A DNA stretch of 64,000 nucleotides from Ridgeia piscesae (GCA_025642075.2 JAODUO010000543.1:247501-311500), one strand, 5' to 3'; positions 12,290 through 23,858 are shown, counted from the first letter of the stretch. A program made the numbers and translations. Notes: generated from the sequence alone by a model not told the origin.

Positions 12290-13860
12290 AGTAATAATAA
12301 TAATAATAAAGCTTTATTGCCATTTTCAACATGCATTACATATTAAATTGGACTGTAGTCTGGCGTTGACTCACACAGTGGCTATATATACAATAAAATA
12401 AAATATGGAAAATAATTATATATTATATGTGTACATAATATGTTCTTGAAATTTTTTTAAAGATATTATTTTGCTATAATAAATAAATAACATATCTCAG
12501 ATATCTTTTTTAAATAATAGATTATCCATTTTTAATAATTGTGTTAAGCTAGTTAATAAATAAATAAATAAATATATCTATGCAGCGTCCTTTAAAATGA
12601 TAAATTATCTTCTAAAAATAAAACAATTAGTTAGTAAATAAATAAATAAATATTATAAGAGGTCTAAAATATCATTACAAATTATATTTACAACTGAATT
12701 ATATGTAAAATTGAATTCTATTTATATATAATGCGTCCAAATAAAAAGAATTATATTAACAATTATAAAAAAATTATGTTTACAATTATATTTATAGAAG
12801 TATTAACTTAAGCTAAAATTTGACACTAAGAGAAGATTAGTGTTCAGCACCATCGATCCGCTACTGAGAACAGGTACACGTACACTCCACACGCGTACGG
12901 TCCGGCCACACGAACCAGTGGCAGAAAAAGAACAATTCCGCTAGAGTGTTGAAAACAGCCAAGTTAACTTTCCAAGGTCTTTACCGCTACGGCACGGGGA
13001 TAAAATCTATTTCTAAAGCGTTTTGTTTACGTCCGGTTGCTTCGAAAACGTTTGCTTGACGGTAATAATTCGAACAGATGATGGGCGGGATGAGTTTGGT
13101 CTGGGATAATATTGCCAGCTCTTTTTGGGGATCTGTTGTTGTATATAGCTGTTAGAGAGGTGAGTTCACTACCGACAATTTCGGAAGCTGATTCCGTCGA
13201 ACCATACACATATTGAGAAAGCAAGAATACTCACACTAGCAGAACGATAGAACTAAACAAGAATCTCCCTCCTCAGCCCGAACTTCTTTAGTTGGCGCAG
13301 GAAGAACAGCCTTTGTTGAGCCTTTTTCACAATAGCATCTGTGTTATTTTACCAACTCAAGTCACTAGATATTATCGTGCCTAGAAATTTGAAACAGTCC
13401 ACCCTTTCGATAGAGTCACCAAATTGGAGCAAGTGGCGTTTTCCTCTTCCTAAAATCTACGATCGTCTCTCGAGTTTTTGACGCATTCAATTGAATGTCA
13501 CATCATGACACCAGCCTGTTCACTTCATGGCGGTATTCTGACTCATCTGAGTTCGTCACCAGCCCTTCTAATGTGGTGTCATCTGCGAACTTTACAAGTT
13601 ATACGGAGGAGTGACGGGAAACACATTCTTTTGTCAACAGGGAGTACAGAAGCAGGGAAAGGACACATCCCTGAGGAATCCCAGTGATCAAGATAATAGT
13701 GCTGGAGACAATACCGTTAATTTTAACAACCTGTGATCGCTGTAATAAAAGTCCAGAAGCCAATAACACATTGATGAGTCTAGTGACAGAAGCTGAAATT
13801 TGTCGAACAATGTCTGAGGGATGACCGTGTTGAAGGCTGAACTGTAATCTACGAATATGT
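12290..13860 (-). pseudogene. L2/Rex1-like non-LTR retrotransposon, reverse transcriptase and 3' end
   Basis: Read on the minus strand: FNTVIPQ, G.PQGCVLSPLL-like, then KFADDTTLEGLVTNSDESEY and RHEVNRLV (the F-A-D-D catalytic box), then LNASKT.E.IVDFR, ERVDCFKFLGTIISSDLSW, IVKKAQQRLFFLRQLKKFGL and R.EIL. It ends near the 13027-13224 frame with THPAHHLFELLPSSKRFRS. Several stops and frameshifts break it. The minus-strand 3' end finishes caataaagctttattattat at about 12290-12315, a normal tail for this group. The 3' UTR (12.3-13.0 kb) is AT-rich with (AAAT)n patches. Confidence 0.75.
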
Positions 13861-13904
13861 ATACATGTGTATATGTAATATCATTATGTATACATTACAC
13901 ACAC

Positions 13905-13952
<48 letters not shown>

Positions 13953-14109
13953 GTCTATCTCTCCCTCCCTCCTCCCCCCCTCCCTCCCTCCCTCCCTCCC
14001 TCCCTCCCTCCCTCCCTCCCTCCCTCCCTCCCTCCCTCCCTCCCTCCCTCCCTCCCTCCCTCCCTCCCTCCCTCCCTCTCTCTCTATCTCCCCCTCTCTC
14101 TCTCTCTCT

Positions 14110-14166
<57 letters not shown>
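13905..14166. repeat. (TA)n-(CCCT)n-(CT)n-(TA)n compound microsatellite
   Basis: (TA)n about 13908-13951, then ccct/cctc tetranucleotides about 13966-14078, (CT)n, and (TA)n about 14109-14166. It encodes artificial poly(PPSL) frames in both directions. Confidence 0.95.
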
Positions 14167-14168
<2 letters not shown>

Positions 14169-14189
14169 GTAATAAACATCCAGTAGCCA

Positions 14190-14440
14190 ATATTATTCTT
14201 GTGTCCAGTCCCAATCAGCTCCAGTCGCTGCGAATCTCGCCATGTATCGTGACCCACTTACAGGCCCTATGGGTGCCGACATCTATTACGTCTTACGTTG
14301 TATAAATAAGTCTCTCTCTCTCCCCCCTCCCTCCCTCCTCCCTCCCTCCCTCCCTCCCTCCCTCCCTCCCTCCCTCCCCTCCTCTCCTCCTCTCTCTCTC
14401 TCTACTCTCTCCTCCTCTCCTCTCCTCTCTCTCTCTCTCT

Positions 14441-14490
<50 letters not shown>

Positions 14491-14512
14491 TATATATAAG
14501 AGAGAAAGAGAT

Positions 14513-14554
<42 letters not shown>

Positions 14555-14776
14555 AGGAGAGGAGGAGAGGAGGGAGAGGAGAGAGAGGAGGGAGGGAGGA
14601 GGGAGGGGGAGGGAGGGAGGAGGAGGGGGAGAGGGAGAGAAAGAGAGAGCTTACCTTTATACAACGTAAGACGTAATAGATGTCGGCACCCATAGGGCCT
14701 GTAAGTGGGTCACGATACATGGCGAGACTCCGCGCGACTGGAGCTGATTTGGGACTGGACACAAGAATAATATTCT
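14190..14776. repeat. ~590 bp palindrome with ~110-125 bp arms around CT/TA/GA tracts
   Basis: The left arm (about 14190-14312, starting caatattattcttgtgtcc and ending gttgtataaa) is nearly the exact inverse of the right arm (about 14652-14776). The centre is also inverted: (CT)n and (CCCT)n-like tracts at 14313-14448, (TA)n at 14449-14487, then (GA)n and (GGGA)n at 14500-14650. The whole unit could fold into one hairpin. Confidence 0.85.
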
Positions 14777-15323
14777 AACGATGGATGACAGTTGTAGCTT
14801 CCGACTGATGAATAGTAGGAAAATCAGGTCATAAATATATTGTGTTATACATTTCTTATCTTAAATGTCCGATTTAATATTGAGTTTATCATACTATCAT
14901 AGACATATAGCGATTTACGTAGTGCAGATAATAGACACGATTTTACGCCGTATGTGTCGTTTACGGGATTTGCATTTTACATTGCTGTACGTTGTGGTTT
15001 CGATAAGCACTTATATCTGATAAGGTGTCTAAATGTACATAATCATAACACATGTATACGTTTGCCCCAAACACGTTGTACTGCGCGAAAAATGGCACTC
15101 ATCATTATTAGTCAAGATCGCAAAACACAAGTACTTGCCGCTAACGCCATGGCAACCACCATAATAATCGATTAAAATTCATGATTTCCGTGATCATTGT
15201 CACCGGCAAAGAGTTGCATTGCCTCTGCTTGTAATAATCCTTCGGACAATATAACTGAAATACGTTATTTGGGAACAGTTCGATTGTTACAAACAAAAAC
15301 AAAACAAAGTCCTATATGTTAAC
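14777..15323. other. no gene recognised
   Basis: Intergenic DNA. The 14954-15175 frame is not recognisable. Confidence 0.35.
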
Positions 15324-15641
15324 ATGGAGAATATCGACTTCCTGCCCCAAACTGCCCCCAGACTCGTTTTCGCGCGCAAGACTTACACGCCCTATTGGCC
15401 CCTGGGAGAAACCAAACCGTCATTCCCCGAGTGGACAATGGCGGAGGTGGCACGAGCCATTTATGGGTGTCACAGTGGTCGCGGTCAGCCGGCGCCGGAA
15501 GTGACAGTCGCGGGTGACTGTCCGACAAACCACCTGTCGTTTGGGATGAATAGTCGGGTTGAAATTTTCCGCCACGCGTTAACACCCCTGCCGTTTGTAC
15601 GTGTCATATACAACGATATTCAATCCTACTCCTCGACATAG
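15324..15641 (+). CDS. unrecognised 105-codon ORF
   Basis: ATG to stop, 105 residues, starting MENIDFLPQTAP and ending DIQSYSST, in locally GC- and CpG-richer sequence. No domain, signal peptide or membrane segment is visible. An antisense 88-codon frame overlaps it, which is common in GC-rich DNA, so chance is a serious alternative. Confidence 0.15.
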   Translation: MENIDFLPQTAPRLVFARKTYTPYWPLGETKPSFPEWTMAEVARAIYGCHSGRGQPAPEVTVAGDCPTNHLSFGMNSRVEIFRHALTPLPFVRVIYNDIQSYSST

Positions 15642-16066
15642 TATGTTTTTATTTAAGCAATCACGGTAATACATCCCTATATGTATCCATCTAAACTTTA
15701 AAACAAACGGTTGACATACAATAAAGTTCAATACTAGTGATGATCGATCAATGCATATATTGGATGTTTAAACATACAGCTGTAAATAACCATAGAAAAC
15801 CTATTAGACAGTAAACTAAAGTCCGCAAATCGTCCTAACACATCCGACGTGTAAGATTAACTTAAAGGTTTTTATGTCAAATAGATGGTTGACTGTGGAG
15901 TGTCGTAACCCAACCACTATGGAGACGTAATTTCAGACTCGCCCATGTCAGAACTCCCTCCCTGCAACCCGAAGATCCGCCTATAGGAAACCGCAACCCC
16001 CCTGTCACCAGCCCCCTTCAAACCTGGCTCGTGTGTCACCCCTTGTCTTCCGGCGTCACTTTGGCA
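15642..16066. other. upstream region of locus B
   Basis: AT-rich until about 15890, then CpG- and C-rich from 15950 up to the TATA box. No exon is seen. Confidence 0.35.
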
Positions 16067-16096
16067 TATAAAAGCAGCGAGCCGTAGAAGTCATTG
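16067..16096 (+). promoter_or_regulatory. TATA-box core promoter, locus B
   Basis: A canonical tataaaag at 16067-16074 is followed 26 bp later by an initiator-like tcattg (A at 16093). A CRE-like half site (ggcgtcac) lies 9-16 bp upstream of the TATA. An ATG with a following strong splice donor lies about 80 bp downstream. The motif geometry is that of a real RNA polymerase II core promoter, but transcription is not demonstrated. Confidence 0.45.
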
Positions 16097-16171
16097 ACAC
16101 ACCACGAGGACTATACGGGTCGATCGAGCGTGCCGTACGACGTTATTGCCGCGCTGACACACATTATTGCA

Positions 16172-17636
16172 ATGGACTGTAGAACAATGGAGAAACCGGC
16201 GGATTCGTTCGTCTATAGTACTTCCCGACGAAGTGAGTATCGGAATTTGGTTTCTGCTTTACTTGGTAGTACTGTTACAGTATAAATAAAGAAGCACCAG
16301 TTGTGTTTTATTCATATTCTAGATCTTAACGATTGGCGTTACTTAGATCGCGAATGATGTTCGTTAGTGATCAAATATGTAGTGAATAAACAGCTAAAGT
16401 AATATGCGCTGTCGTTTTCACTGACACGTGGTGCCGGTGGTGATAACTGTTTCGCAATGTGCGTATGAAGCGACGTTAGCGAAAAAAGGAATACATCGTG
16501 ATGGGACCTTTACATGATTCAACAGGACGTTTTGTTTCATAAATTACTATTTAGAGAATATGCCTTATACTTATTTAATTTAAATGTAACTACAACCAGA
16601 ACTCTTACGACATTTCACAATGAGAATAACATTGGGACATAACCGTTTATTTTCGTTCCCGTGCGAATGTGCCAATGAAACTCTAGTGTATTGTACCTTC
16701 ACGAATTTATACAGCCAAACTAATAAGAGAATACTTCAATATTGCATATTTGAAAGCCTGATTGATTCGATGACTCAGTCTTATTACATAATTAAACTTC
16801 TAAATATGTCTGCAAACATGTAGAGAAAATTCAAGAGCTACGAAGAAATAGGAGAGGACATGAAATTATTAAATGTTAACTCGGAGAATGTTCTCGAAAG
16901 TGACAACTGTGTTGTCTTGTTGACATCCTGTACTTACACATCCTCGTACCCAGAGGGACACAAGGCTACAACAATGTTCCTCCACAGGGTCCTGTCTTTA
17001 GCTGCGGCCTGAGCCTCGCCCCACGAGAGCCCCATATCATATGCATATCTTGTAGCTCTGCCATTACTGTCTTTCGCCATGTTGTCTTTGGTCGTCCTGG
17101 CTTCCTTCTTCCGGGTGACGTCCAGCTTAAGGCAACTTTGGAGATACTTTCTTTGGGCATTCTCAGGACGTGTCCTAGCCATGTCATCGTCGGCGTTTAA
17201 TTTCCAGGACAGCACTGCTGCAGTCCGTCTTCTTGTGGACATAGCATATTGTTAACTCTCATGCACGGAACCGGTGCACTGTTACCTCAGCCCGTTAGCC
17301 TGTATATAGAACACTGACCTCGGGGTATAACTGGTTAAACGACATATTCGTGGAATAACGTAACACCTACATGAACATACAACCACCAACACATGCACGC
17401 GGGCGCACGCACGCACGTACTCGCACATACAAACAAGTACGTTGCATTATTGCATAAGATTGTTAAAGAATAATATGAACAATATACCTTTTTCGGATAC
17501 CATGCAGACGTTCTAATACAACACAACAGTATTAATGTTATTAACATTTTCTTCAGCGGATGGTGAAGACACCGGCCGATACAGCCTAAGCGGAGGCGAC
17601 ATAATAACCATTGACCTCGATGTACCGTTACCTTGA
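16172..17636 (+). CDS. candidate two-exon small ORF, locus B (46 residues)
   Basis: Exon 1 is 16172-16232, starting ATG GAC TGT (MDCRTMEKPADSFVYSTSRR) and ending in the strong donor gtgagtat. Exon 2 starts at 17557 after acceptor cattttcttcag. The phase-1 splice yields T, then DGEDTGRYSLSGGDIITIDL, then DVPLP and TGA at 17634-17636. A donor-like gtcagt follows at 17666, so transcription may continue to a third exon (acceptor before 18243). Two other frames there stay open. One carries DDVMYTCQTK joined to GCQNLSRYGKC across that splice. I do not recognise the protein. The promoter, donor, acceptor and phase agree, but all of it is ab initio. Confidence 0.3.
16934..17190 (-). pseudogene. non-LTR retrotransposon ORF2 C-terminal remnant
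   Basis: The minus strand encodes MTWLGHVLRMPKESISKVAL, then SWTSPGRRKPGRPKTTWRKT and VMAEL. A frameshifted continuation reads GLSWGEAQAAAKDRTLWRNI and VVALCPSG. The WLGHVLRMP...GRRKRGRPKTTWRRTV...LTWGEAQ..A.DR..WR..V.ALC pattern is a very common retrotransposon ORF end in invertebrates. One frameshift separates the halves. It lies in the candidate locus B intron, in reverse orientation. Confidence 0.7.
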
Positions 17637-18057
17637 CGACGTCATGTACACGTGCCAAACCAAAGGTCAGTATAAACATCAAAATGTATGTTATATAATA
17701 TTATATACATTATATAAGCCTATTACCACACTTCTAAAAGTGTGTACTTTCAAGGGAAAACGATAGCGACATAGTAAATTAAAGTTTTGCGTACGGCACC
17801 AATCCTAGTGAAATGCTACAATTAGTATTAGTTTCTGTCTATTAGTTGAATTTTTTAAGTAAAGTGTACTGCTGACTAAGGTAATTCTAACTTCGGTGCT
17901 GGTGTGAGGGTAGAAAGCGTTTATAGAAATGTTAGGTTGCTTTGAGATGCTTTAACGCCACCATATACATTTGAACACGCAATAATCATGTTTCCGTTTA
18001 ACTGTGCATATTTACGTAAAACATTTGACAGAACAGACGTGCTTTGTTTTTAATAAA

Positions 18058-18071
18058 ATTAATATATAATA

Positions 18072-18137
<66 letters not shown>
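18058..18137. repeat. (TA)n microsatellite
   Basis: About 80 bp of nearly pure TA inside the candidate locus B intron. Confidence 0.95.
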
Positions 18138-18140
<3 letters not shown>

Positions 18141-18242
18141 GATATATATGCAATTACCAAGGAACCTTGTATTGTCTTCTGCTGTCATCCTTAAACTCTT
18201 ACATTTATAATTTATTAACAGTTTATCTTTGGCTTATTTCAG

Positions 18243-18391
18243 GTTGCCAGAATCTCAGTCGTTACGGCAAGTGCTATCGCGGGGCTGGCGTGTGGCACAT
18301 CGTACCACGTCGTGTACGGCCAGTATCGCACGACGACGGTACAATCAAGTCGTACAAGAGCGAAAGAACGAAAGAGCGAAACGCGGTTTAG
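18243..18391 (+). CDS. candidate third exon of locus B
   Basis: Preceded by a good acceptor (ttatctttggcttatttcag). All three frames run open for 50 codons or more. The frame joining DDVMYTCQTK to GCQNLSRYGKCYRGAGVWHI ends at 18391. The frame in phase with the TGA-terminated exon 2 would read LPESQSLRQVLSRG and end at 18417. The choice cannot be made from sequence alone. Confidence 0.2.
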
Positions 18392-18417
18392 CAGAGCAAA
18401 TAGCCATTGTTACGTAG

Positions 18418-18654
18418 GACGTAGACTGCACGTGTGTCGACGTCACGAACAGCGTGCGTCTGTATGTCACGTGTACAGTCGCAACTGATCATGCTGTCAC
18501 GTGGCTCTATCGGAGAGCGACGATCAACTCCGAAGATAGCAATATCGAGTACTTGTATGCGCATGACCACCGCTACTGGATCTTGTCACGCCGAACATTC
18601 CAGAACAATTGTGACGTCATCGTGACACACGGTGACGACCCCTGTAGTGTATAG
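18418..18654 (+). CDS. unrecognised ORF, weakly Ig-strand-like
   Basis: The open frame reads DVDCTCVDVTNSVRLYVTCT, then VATDHAVTWLYRRATINSED, and ends at TAG 18652-18654. The alternating pattern VTC...VTWLY is reminiscent of immunoglobulin B and C strands, but the later D-x-(G/A)-x-Y-x-C pattern is absent. It is most safely called an uncharacterised ORF. Confidence 0.15.
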   Translation, partial: DVDCTCVDVTNSVRLYVTCTVATDHAVTWLYRRATINSEDSNIEYLYAHDHRYWILSRRTFQNNCDVIVTHGDDPCSV

Positions 18655-18956
18655 GCCTTTAGACGACGGGCTGTATTATACGCCCGCGTAAGTCAAAAAG
18701 AACACAGTTCACAACGAGCAACGACGTTGTCACTAGACAAGCAATAATGCACTTGTTTCTGCTTCAGTGGCGGCGTGGGTAGAAACGCTATCGACTCGGA
18801 AAGTTTCTGAGAACTGTCGGTTTCGTGACTTTGTTGCTTTGGTAGCCAGCCGATGTCATAGTAGACAAATCAGCTTTCGGGGATTCAATACCATTTGTTT
18901 GTTTATCTGTAGCGATTCACTAGCGTTGCATAGGCAGCTGTGTTGACCACAGTGTG

Positions 18957-19174
18957 AAGTCGTGCTTAGGAAGTTCAACGAATTTACTGAGTCCATTGTT
19001 CGTGAAACAACTAGCTCGAACAAATATGTGAACTTTAAACTGGTTTTAAACTTCCCGAACTGGATTGATAGCGCCAAAACCGCAAAAGGAGTCAATGAGC
19101 TTCACGAGTATTTCTGGTCAGCGAATCATTATCTTAGTTGTTTTGTTCGCGCATGGAACATGATGTTTTCTTAG
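18957..19174 (+). CDS. unrecognised ORF followed by AU-rich 3' end
   Basis: The frame VVLRKFNEFTESIVRETTSS ... NFKLVLNFPNWIDSAK ... ELHEYFW ... WNMMFS and stop reads like protein. A weak acceptor (tgttgaccacag) precedes it. Sequence after the stop has AU-rich elements (gtttatttattt, about 19198) and AATAAA-type signals near 19251 and 19266. This could be the last exon of locus B or an independent ORF. I recognise no family. Confidence 0.25.
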
Positions 19175-19347
19175 GCAATTTTAATTTACAATAATTTCGT
19201 TTATTTATTTCGCATACATGTTGTGTGTACCACGTGTCTGTCGTTATTTAAATAAATTATTGAAAATAAAACAATATTTTGTTACATTTGGGTTCGTTTA
19301 TATTTTTACTATTTATCTTGTGAATCATAATAATTTCGAATATATTG

Positions 19348-19402
19348 CGTGTGTGTGCGTGTGTGTACGGGTGTGTATGTGTGTGTGTATGTATGTGTAT
19401 GT
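19348..19402. repeat. (GT)n microsatellite
   Basis: gtgtgtgcgtgtgtgtac..gtgtgtatgtatgtgta. Confidence 0.85.
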
Positions 19403-19454
19403 TCATGACGAACGTATTTATATTATTATTTTAAAACGATTTCTATTATATTAG

Positions 19455-21248
19455 AGTTGCCGCTGCCGAGTTCAATTTATATAATTGCATAATGACATTT
19501 CGTAATAGTTCCTTCAATATCTTCAATAACACCCATCTGGTTTCTTGCAAATAAACTGTACATATATTTGGGGAGTGTGTAATGTTAATGTCATCCGATA
19601 ACCCTCATCTAGAAGTAGCCTACAGTACTCTGTACACAATGGTCGGAGAACGGGTATACTCGTGGTCTCGCATGCCCTTTGAACTGCGCGACATTCCTGA
19701 CGCCTTGGGTGGGGTGGGGGGTTATTATTGTATGGAATGAACAGTCGGACGACAGTCTACAGAGAACACTTGTTTGATAACCAAATAAACAGTTTCTGCG
19801 AAATTCTCGTTTAATTACACTATGATAACGCCGAAGCCACTTCAGACATTTTGGAATGTCTTTTCAAGGGGCGCTCAGAAGGATTCAGCCGACCACAAAT
19901 GTCCCGCAATGTGACAAGTTCCACACAGATCAGACGATGATTTATTGTACGTGTGCTGGAAGCGATCGGTCACTCACTGGTCATTCAATCGGAATGTGCA
20001 GCGGTAGTACACGAACAGCGGCAGTACACAAACTATACGTGTCCGGCCAACGTCAGACATTGACAAGCGGTTAATTGCATATCGTCCGATGTTTTCAAGA
20101 TGCTAAATCTTTTTCGTTTAAGCTATATATTCCCAACGTAAATTGTCGAGGGTTCAGAAATAGTTTTTCGAATGTTATTTATTATGTGTGTCATAACAAA
20201 TAAAGTACAATGTGTTATCGAAACACTGATATATCGGTTTATTGTGGTTATAATAATGGGTTTTACGTGTTTACAAAATTAATGAACACAGATGTTAAGC
20301 AACTTAATTATTGTGATTCGTCCAGACTCGACCAAATTGTCAAATTTCGTTCGAGACACTGGACATTTGGTACAGTTAGTGGGAATGTACGCCAACATAG
20401 AACTGTTTCTTTGTATGCATTTCCTCAAATACCTCTTACATTGTAATATAAACTTCAATTTCAATCTTAAAGGAGGTTATTGTGTTTATTTCACCAACAA
20501 GTACTTTCCTAAACGTATGTGGGGGGCTTATCGGTGAACTTGTGTGAAAATATGCCAAATGACTAAACACAAATTGCGTCACTATAACGTTTTGTGTTAA
20601 ATGCGTCTTCTTGACATGAACACTATATGCCAGAACTTTAAATCATGACATATTTCAGAAGTCATGCGTATTAATTAATTGATTTGCGATATTCGCTGTA
20701 TATCCCCAGTGTATGAAACTTATCTAGAGCAATGCAGAAAATGGAAATTTTACAGTAACTGTAATGCGTTTTTACAATCGACCACTTAAGACGTTAACGT
20801 TAACACGCTGCTAGCATACATTACATACAATTAATATTCAGCCATCGTCCGGGTTTGTGCCCGGAGACCGTGAATGCTGAAACATAGTCGATGGCGGTCA
20901 TAAGAGCGGTTTTGCCGAGTGCACGTAGGTGGGGAAGTGAACCACATCGAAGGCGGCCGACTCGACTAGATGAGGCGTGCACAATTAGTCTGAACAGCCC
21001 AAAACCACAGACTGTCATTCTTCTCTAATGCTGCTTCGGTTAAAAAGAATTCGTCTCTTACACGAAATGTCTCCAGGGACCGTTTGCGGTTGAAAGAGGA
21101 ATGAGTAACGTTCTGTGAACTGCCGCGTGGAACGGAGACTTTGATTGATGCCGACGTATGCATTACCGCTGACAGCAGCCAATACATACTTATACGTCTA
21201 CTGCCGTGGGCAATAATCATCGGTCAGTCGTGTTTTGTCATTTTATTA
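19455..21248. other. no gene recognised
   Basis: Contains short unrecognised frames (19856-20074 plus, 20210-20446 plus, 20966-21220 minus). No domain or splice pattern persuades me that any is real. Confidence 0.35.
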
Positions 21249-21398
21249 CCAAAACACGCACACGCACACGCACACGCACACGCACACGCACACGCACACA
21301 CACACACACACACATTATGTATTGCCTGCTGATGTCACCGTACAGTGTATTTCAATGAAAACACACGCGCACGCGCACACACACACACACACACACAC

Positions 21399-21464
<66 letters not shown>
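21249..21464. repeat. (CA)n, (CGCA)n and (TA)n microsatellites
   Basis: acgcac and acacac at 21257-21314, acgcgcac then acacac at 21362-21399, and (TA)n at 21400-21464. Confidence 0.95.
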
Positions 21465-21465
<1 letters not shown>

Positions 21466-22907
21466 GATGTTTTATCAGTGAAATACAGTGCACTTAAAAA
21501 ATATGCCCGCGAAACTGGCCCTGTCTATGCTTTATGAATTGTTCGCGTGTTATGTGAAACATACGACGCAGAGTTAGAACATGAGATTTCAATATCACGA
21601 ACATTCACTTGCCTCGAATATTCCGGACGTGGGTATACACATTTTAAATTTTTACACAAGCATTCAACATGGTCTACTTCATACCAAGGTGCAGAACTGT
21701 ATGATTGATTTTTGACCTATGCAAATAAGACGGAATTAATTAGTGTGACACGACGTGTCTGTCGCGTGCAGGTGACCTTTATTGTCTTTAAAAAAGTGAC
21801 ATGCGTCGATTTAATTAAATTTGTAACTCCCCAAATCTACGCCGTTTCATGGCACCCGTTAACGTTGGCCGCGCCAGAGAATTCGAGTGTGAAAAACGTT
21901 TATTATTAAGTTTCTTCTTTCCCAAATGTAAGCAGTTTCGCGATCCGTTATAACAGCGGTCTAAACTCGGCGATACCAGCATACACAGTACAGTCGACAA
22001 CTTTAAAAACGCAACATTTTCACTCACTAAGTGTATGAAATTGACATGAATTTAACCGGGTTCTGGATTTCCGTGTCCATTGTCTATCTAAGTCTTCTTG
22101 GTCAGCTCTCTCGGGACACGACCTATTTTCGGATTGAATTAAAACATCATAGAATTCACACATTTGTAAATCCCTATATCGTTGACAATTGTGTAGTGCG
22201 AAAACAGATAATGGAACATGGTATTTTACAGATCGTAGGCCTAATAAAAAGAACACCGTCTCGCCACGGAAACTCGTAGAACATATGTGAGAAGTGGTAC
22301 TCACAAACTGGAAGTGCTGCATTTCACTTTTGGGTGATTGCACCCCATTCAAACGGATGCCCAGGGGTGCGGTACACAGGTGACTGTCTAGACAGCGCAC
22401 CTGGTGACCCGAGTTCACCCGAGTTAATCATCCTTGGACAGCGACCTCGGTTTCAATGTCATTGTCCTGTTTAAATATCAGTTAAATAGCCGCTGAGTAT
22501 TTCATTTGTTCCGTTTGAGATATTCATTTCGACCTACCTGGAAATCGATTCAAATGCAAGATCGAGCGTATTGGCAGTGAAATATTACTCTTGCGGTTAA
22601 CCACACATCTAACCGCAGCCCGTAATTGTTTTAGTTTGCAAGTTTTCGATCTTCGCATGCAGGCTATCCTAAACCTGCAAATGCACCAGAAAAAAAACTA
22701 TCCACCTTTGAAACTCCCCAAACGTTTTTCAACTGTACCCCTAGGTTGAACTCACACCTCCAACTGAATCCCCGTGATACCACAACTGCGCTGTATAAGA
22801 ACTTACCTTTACCTTTACATATGCAGTTGGAGGTAAAATGAGAGAGTGGTTGGACGTGTCGAGGAGGGATCCCTGGTCTAAAAGACCTGTTCAGTGGAAC
22901 AACAACT
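21465..22907. other. no gene recognised
   Basis: Open frames 22020-22418 (minus, 132 codons) and 22031-22279 (plus) overlap each other. No family features are seen. Confidence 0.3.
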
Positions 22908-23095
22908 CAACTTCTCCGGGCAGCGTCCAGCCACACACACGCTGCAGATAACAATAATAATGCACGAAGACTATTCGTACTAAAATATCCACCACTGTCT
23001 ATAGCCAAGTATTCGTTCCTACAGCTGAGTGAATTGGAGCAATGTAGAGTGAACAAACTTGCCCAAGGTTTGACACAACAGCGTAGGATTTGTCT
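22908..23095 (-). mobile_element. SINE fragment (minus orientation)
   Basis: Contains ccagccacac, ccaccactgtctatagcca, acagctgagtgaattggagc and aatgtagagtgaacaaactt, then gcccaaggttt. This is the reverse complement of the central part of the 54161-54465 SINE. The tRNA-like head is decayed. Confidence 0.65.
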
Positions 23096-23740
23096 CGAGA
23101 ACCCCAAAAAATATCCCATTGAGACCCCAAAAAATGACAACGGGGCTTTTTTCCTTCAATCAGAACTGTTTTACTCCCCAGAGTCGGATTGGAGTAGGCG
23201 TCAGTCGCGCCGCTGGTCAACGGGCGTGACGTCAAAAGTCAGGGGTGATTTAACGGAAAGGTTGAAAAAATGGAAACTTGGGAGGAAAGAGCGATTTTTA
23301 TCATTTATCATATTTTTATACCCCCAACTTAACTAGACGCACGTCTTCAAGCCACGCGCCTATAGCCGTGGGGACAGGCGGCAATGTAGGGCAGTGCTCA
23401 CTTGAATTTTGGTATGAGCAGACATGGCTATGTTCCACCAGTAAATCAGAAGTTAATGCGAGACAGCTGCGATTGTTTTCAACAGCACTTACCCCACAGG
23501 CCCACAACACCCCAACCCCGTCTTACGAGACAGCGGAATTTCATCCGATGTCACCCTCCACCTCGTGACGGCGGAGGTGCTGCAACTCCGGCGGATTTCA
23601 GCCCCAAATTATTTTTAGACGGTTCCCTTTAAGAAGCGGGATTACCCCCGTTCGGAATATTGTGTTGTTTCAGCGAACGGGGAGAGGGTACGTACATGTC
23701 TTTAATTCATCCATGGCAACGGACCAATAGTGTCATTGGA
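23096..23740. other. no gene recognised
   Basis: CpG-rich. Overlapping unrecognised frames on both strands. Confidence 0.35.
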
Positions 23741-23858
23741 TTACCCAGGTACGTCGATCATTACCCAGGTAGGTCGATCATTACCCAGGTACGTCGATCA
23801 TTACCCAGGTAGGTCGATCATTACCCAGGTAGGTCGATCATTACCCAGGTAGGTCGAC
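23741..23858. repeat. 20-bp tandem repeat, 6 copies
   Basis: Unit ttacccaggtaggtcgatca, with one alternating variant (gtacg/gtagg). Confidence 0.95.

Noticed and set aside
13849..14762. Frames of 70-158 codons with PPSL, REGG or SLSL repeats
   Set aside because: Translations of CT, CCCT, GA and TA tracts.
22020..22418. 132-codon minus-strand ORF
   Set aside because: Overlapped by an opposite 82-codon ORF, no domain, no splice partners; kept only as unresolved.
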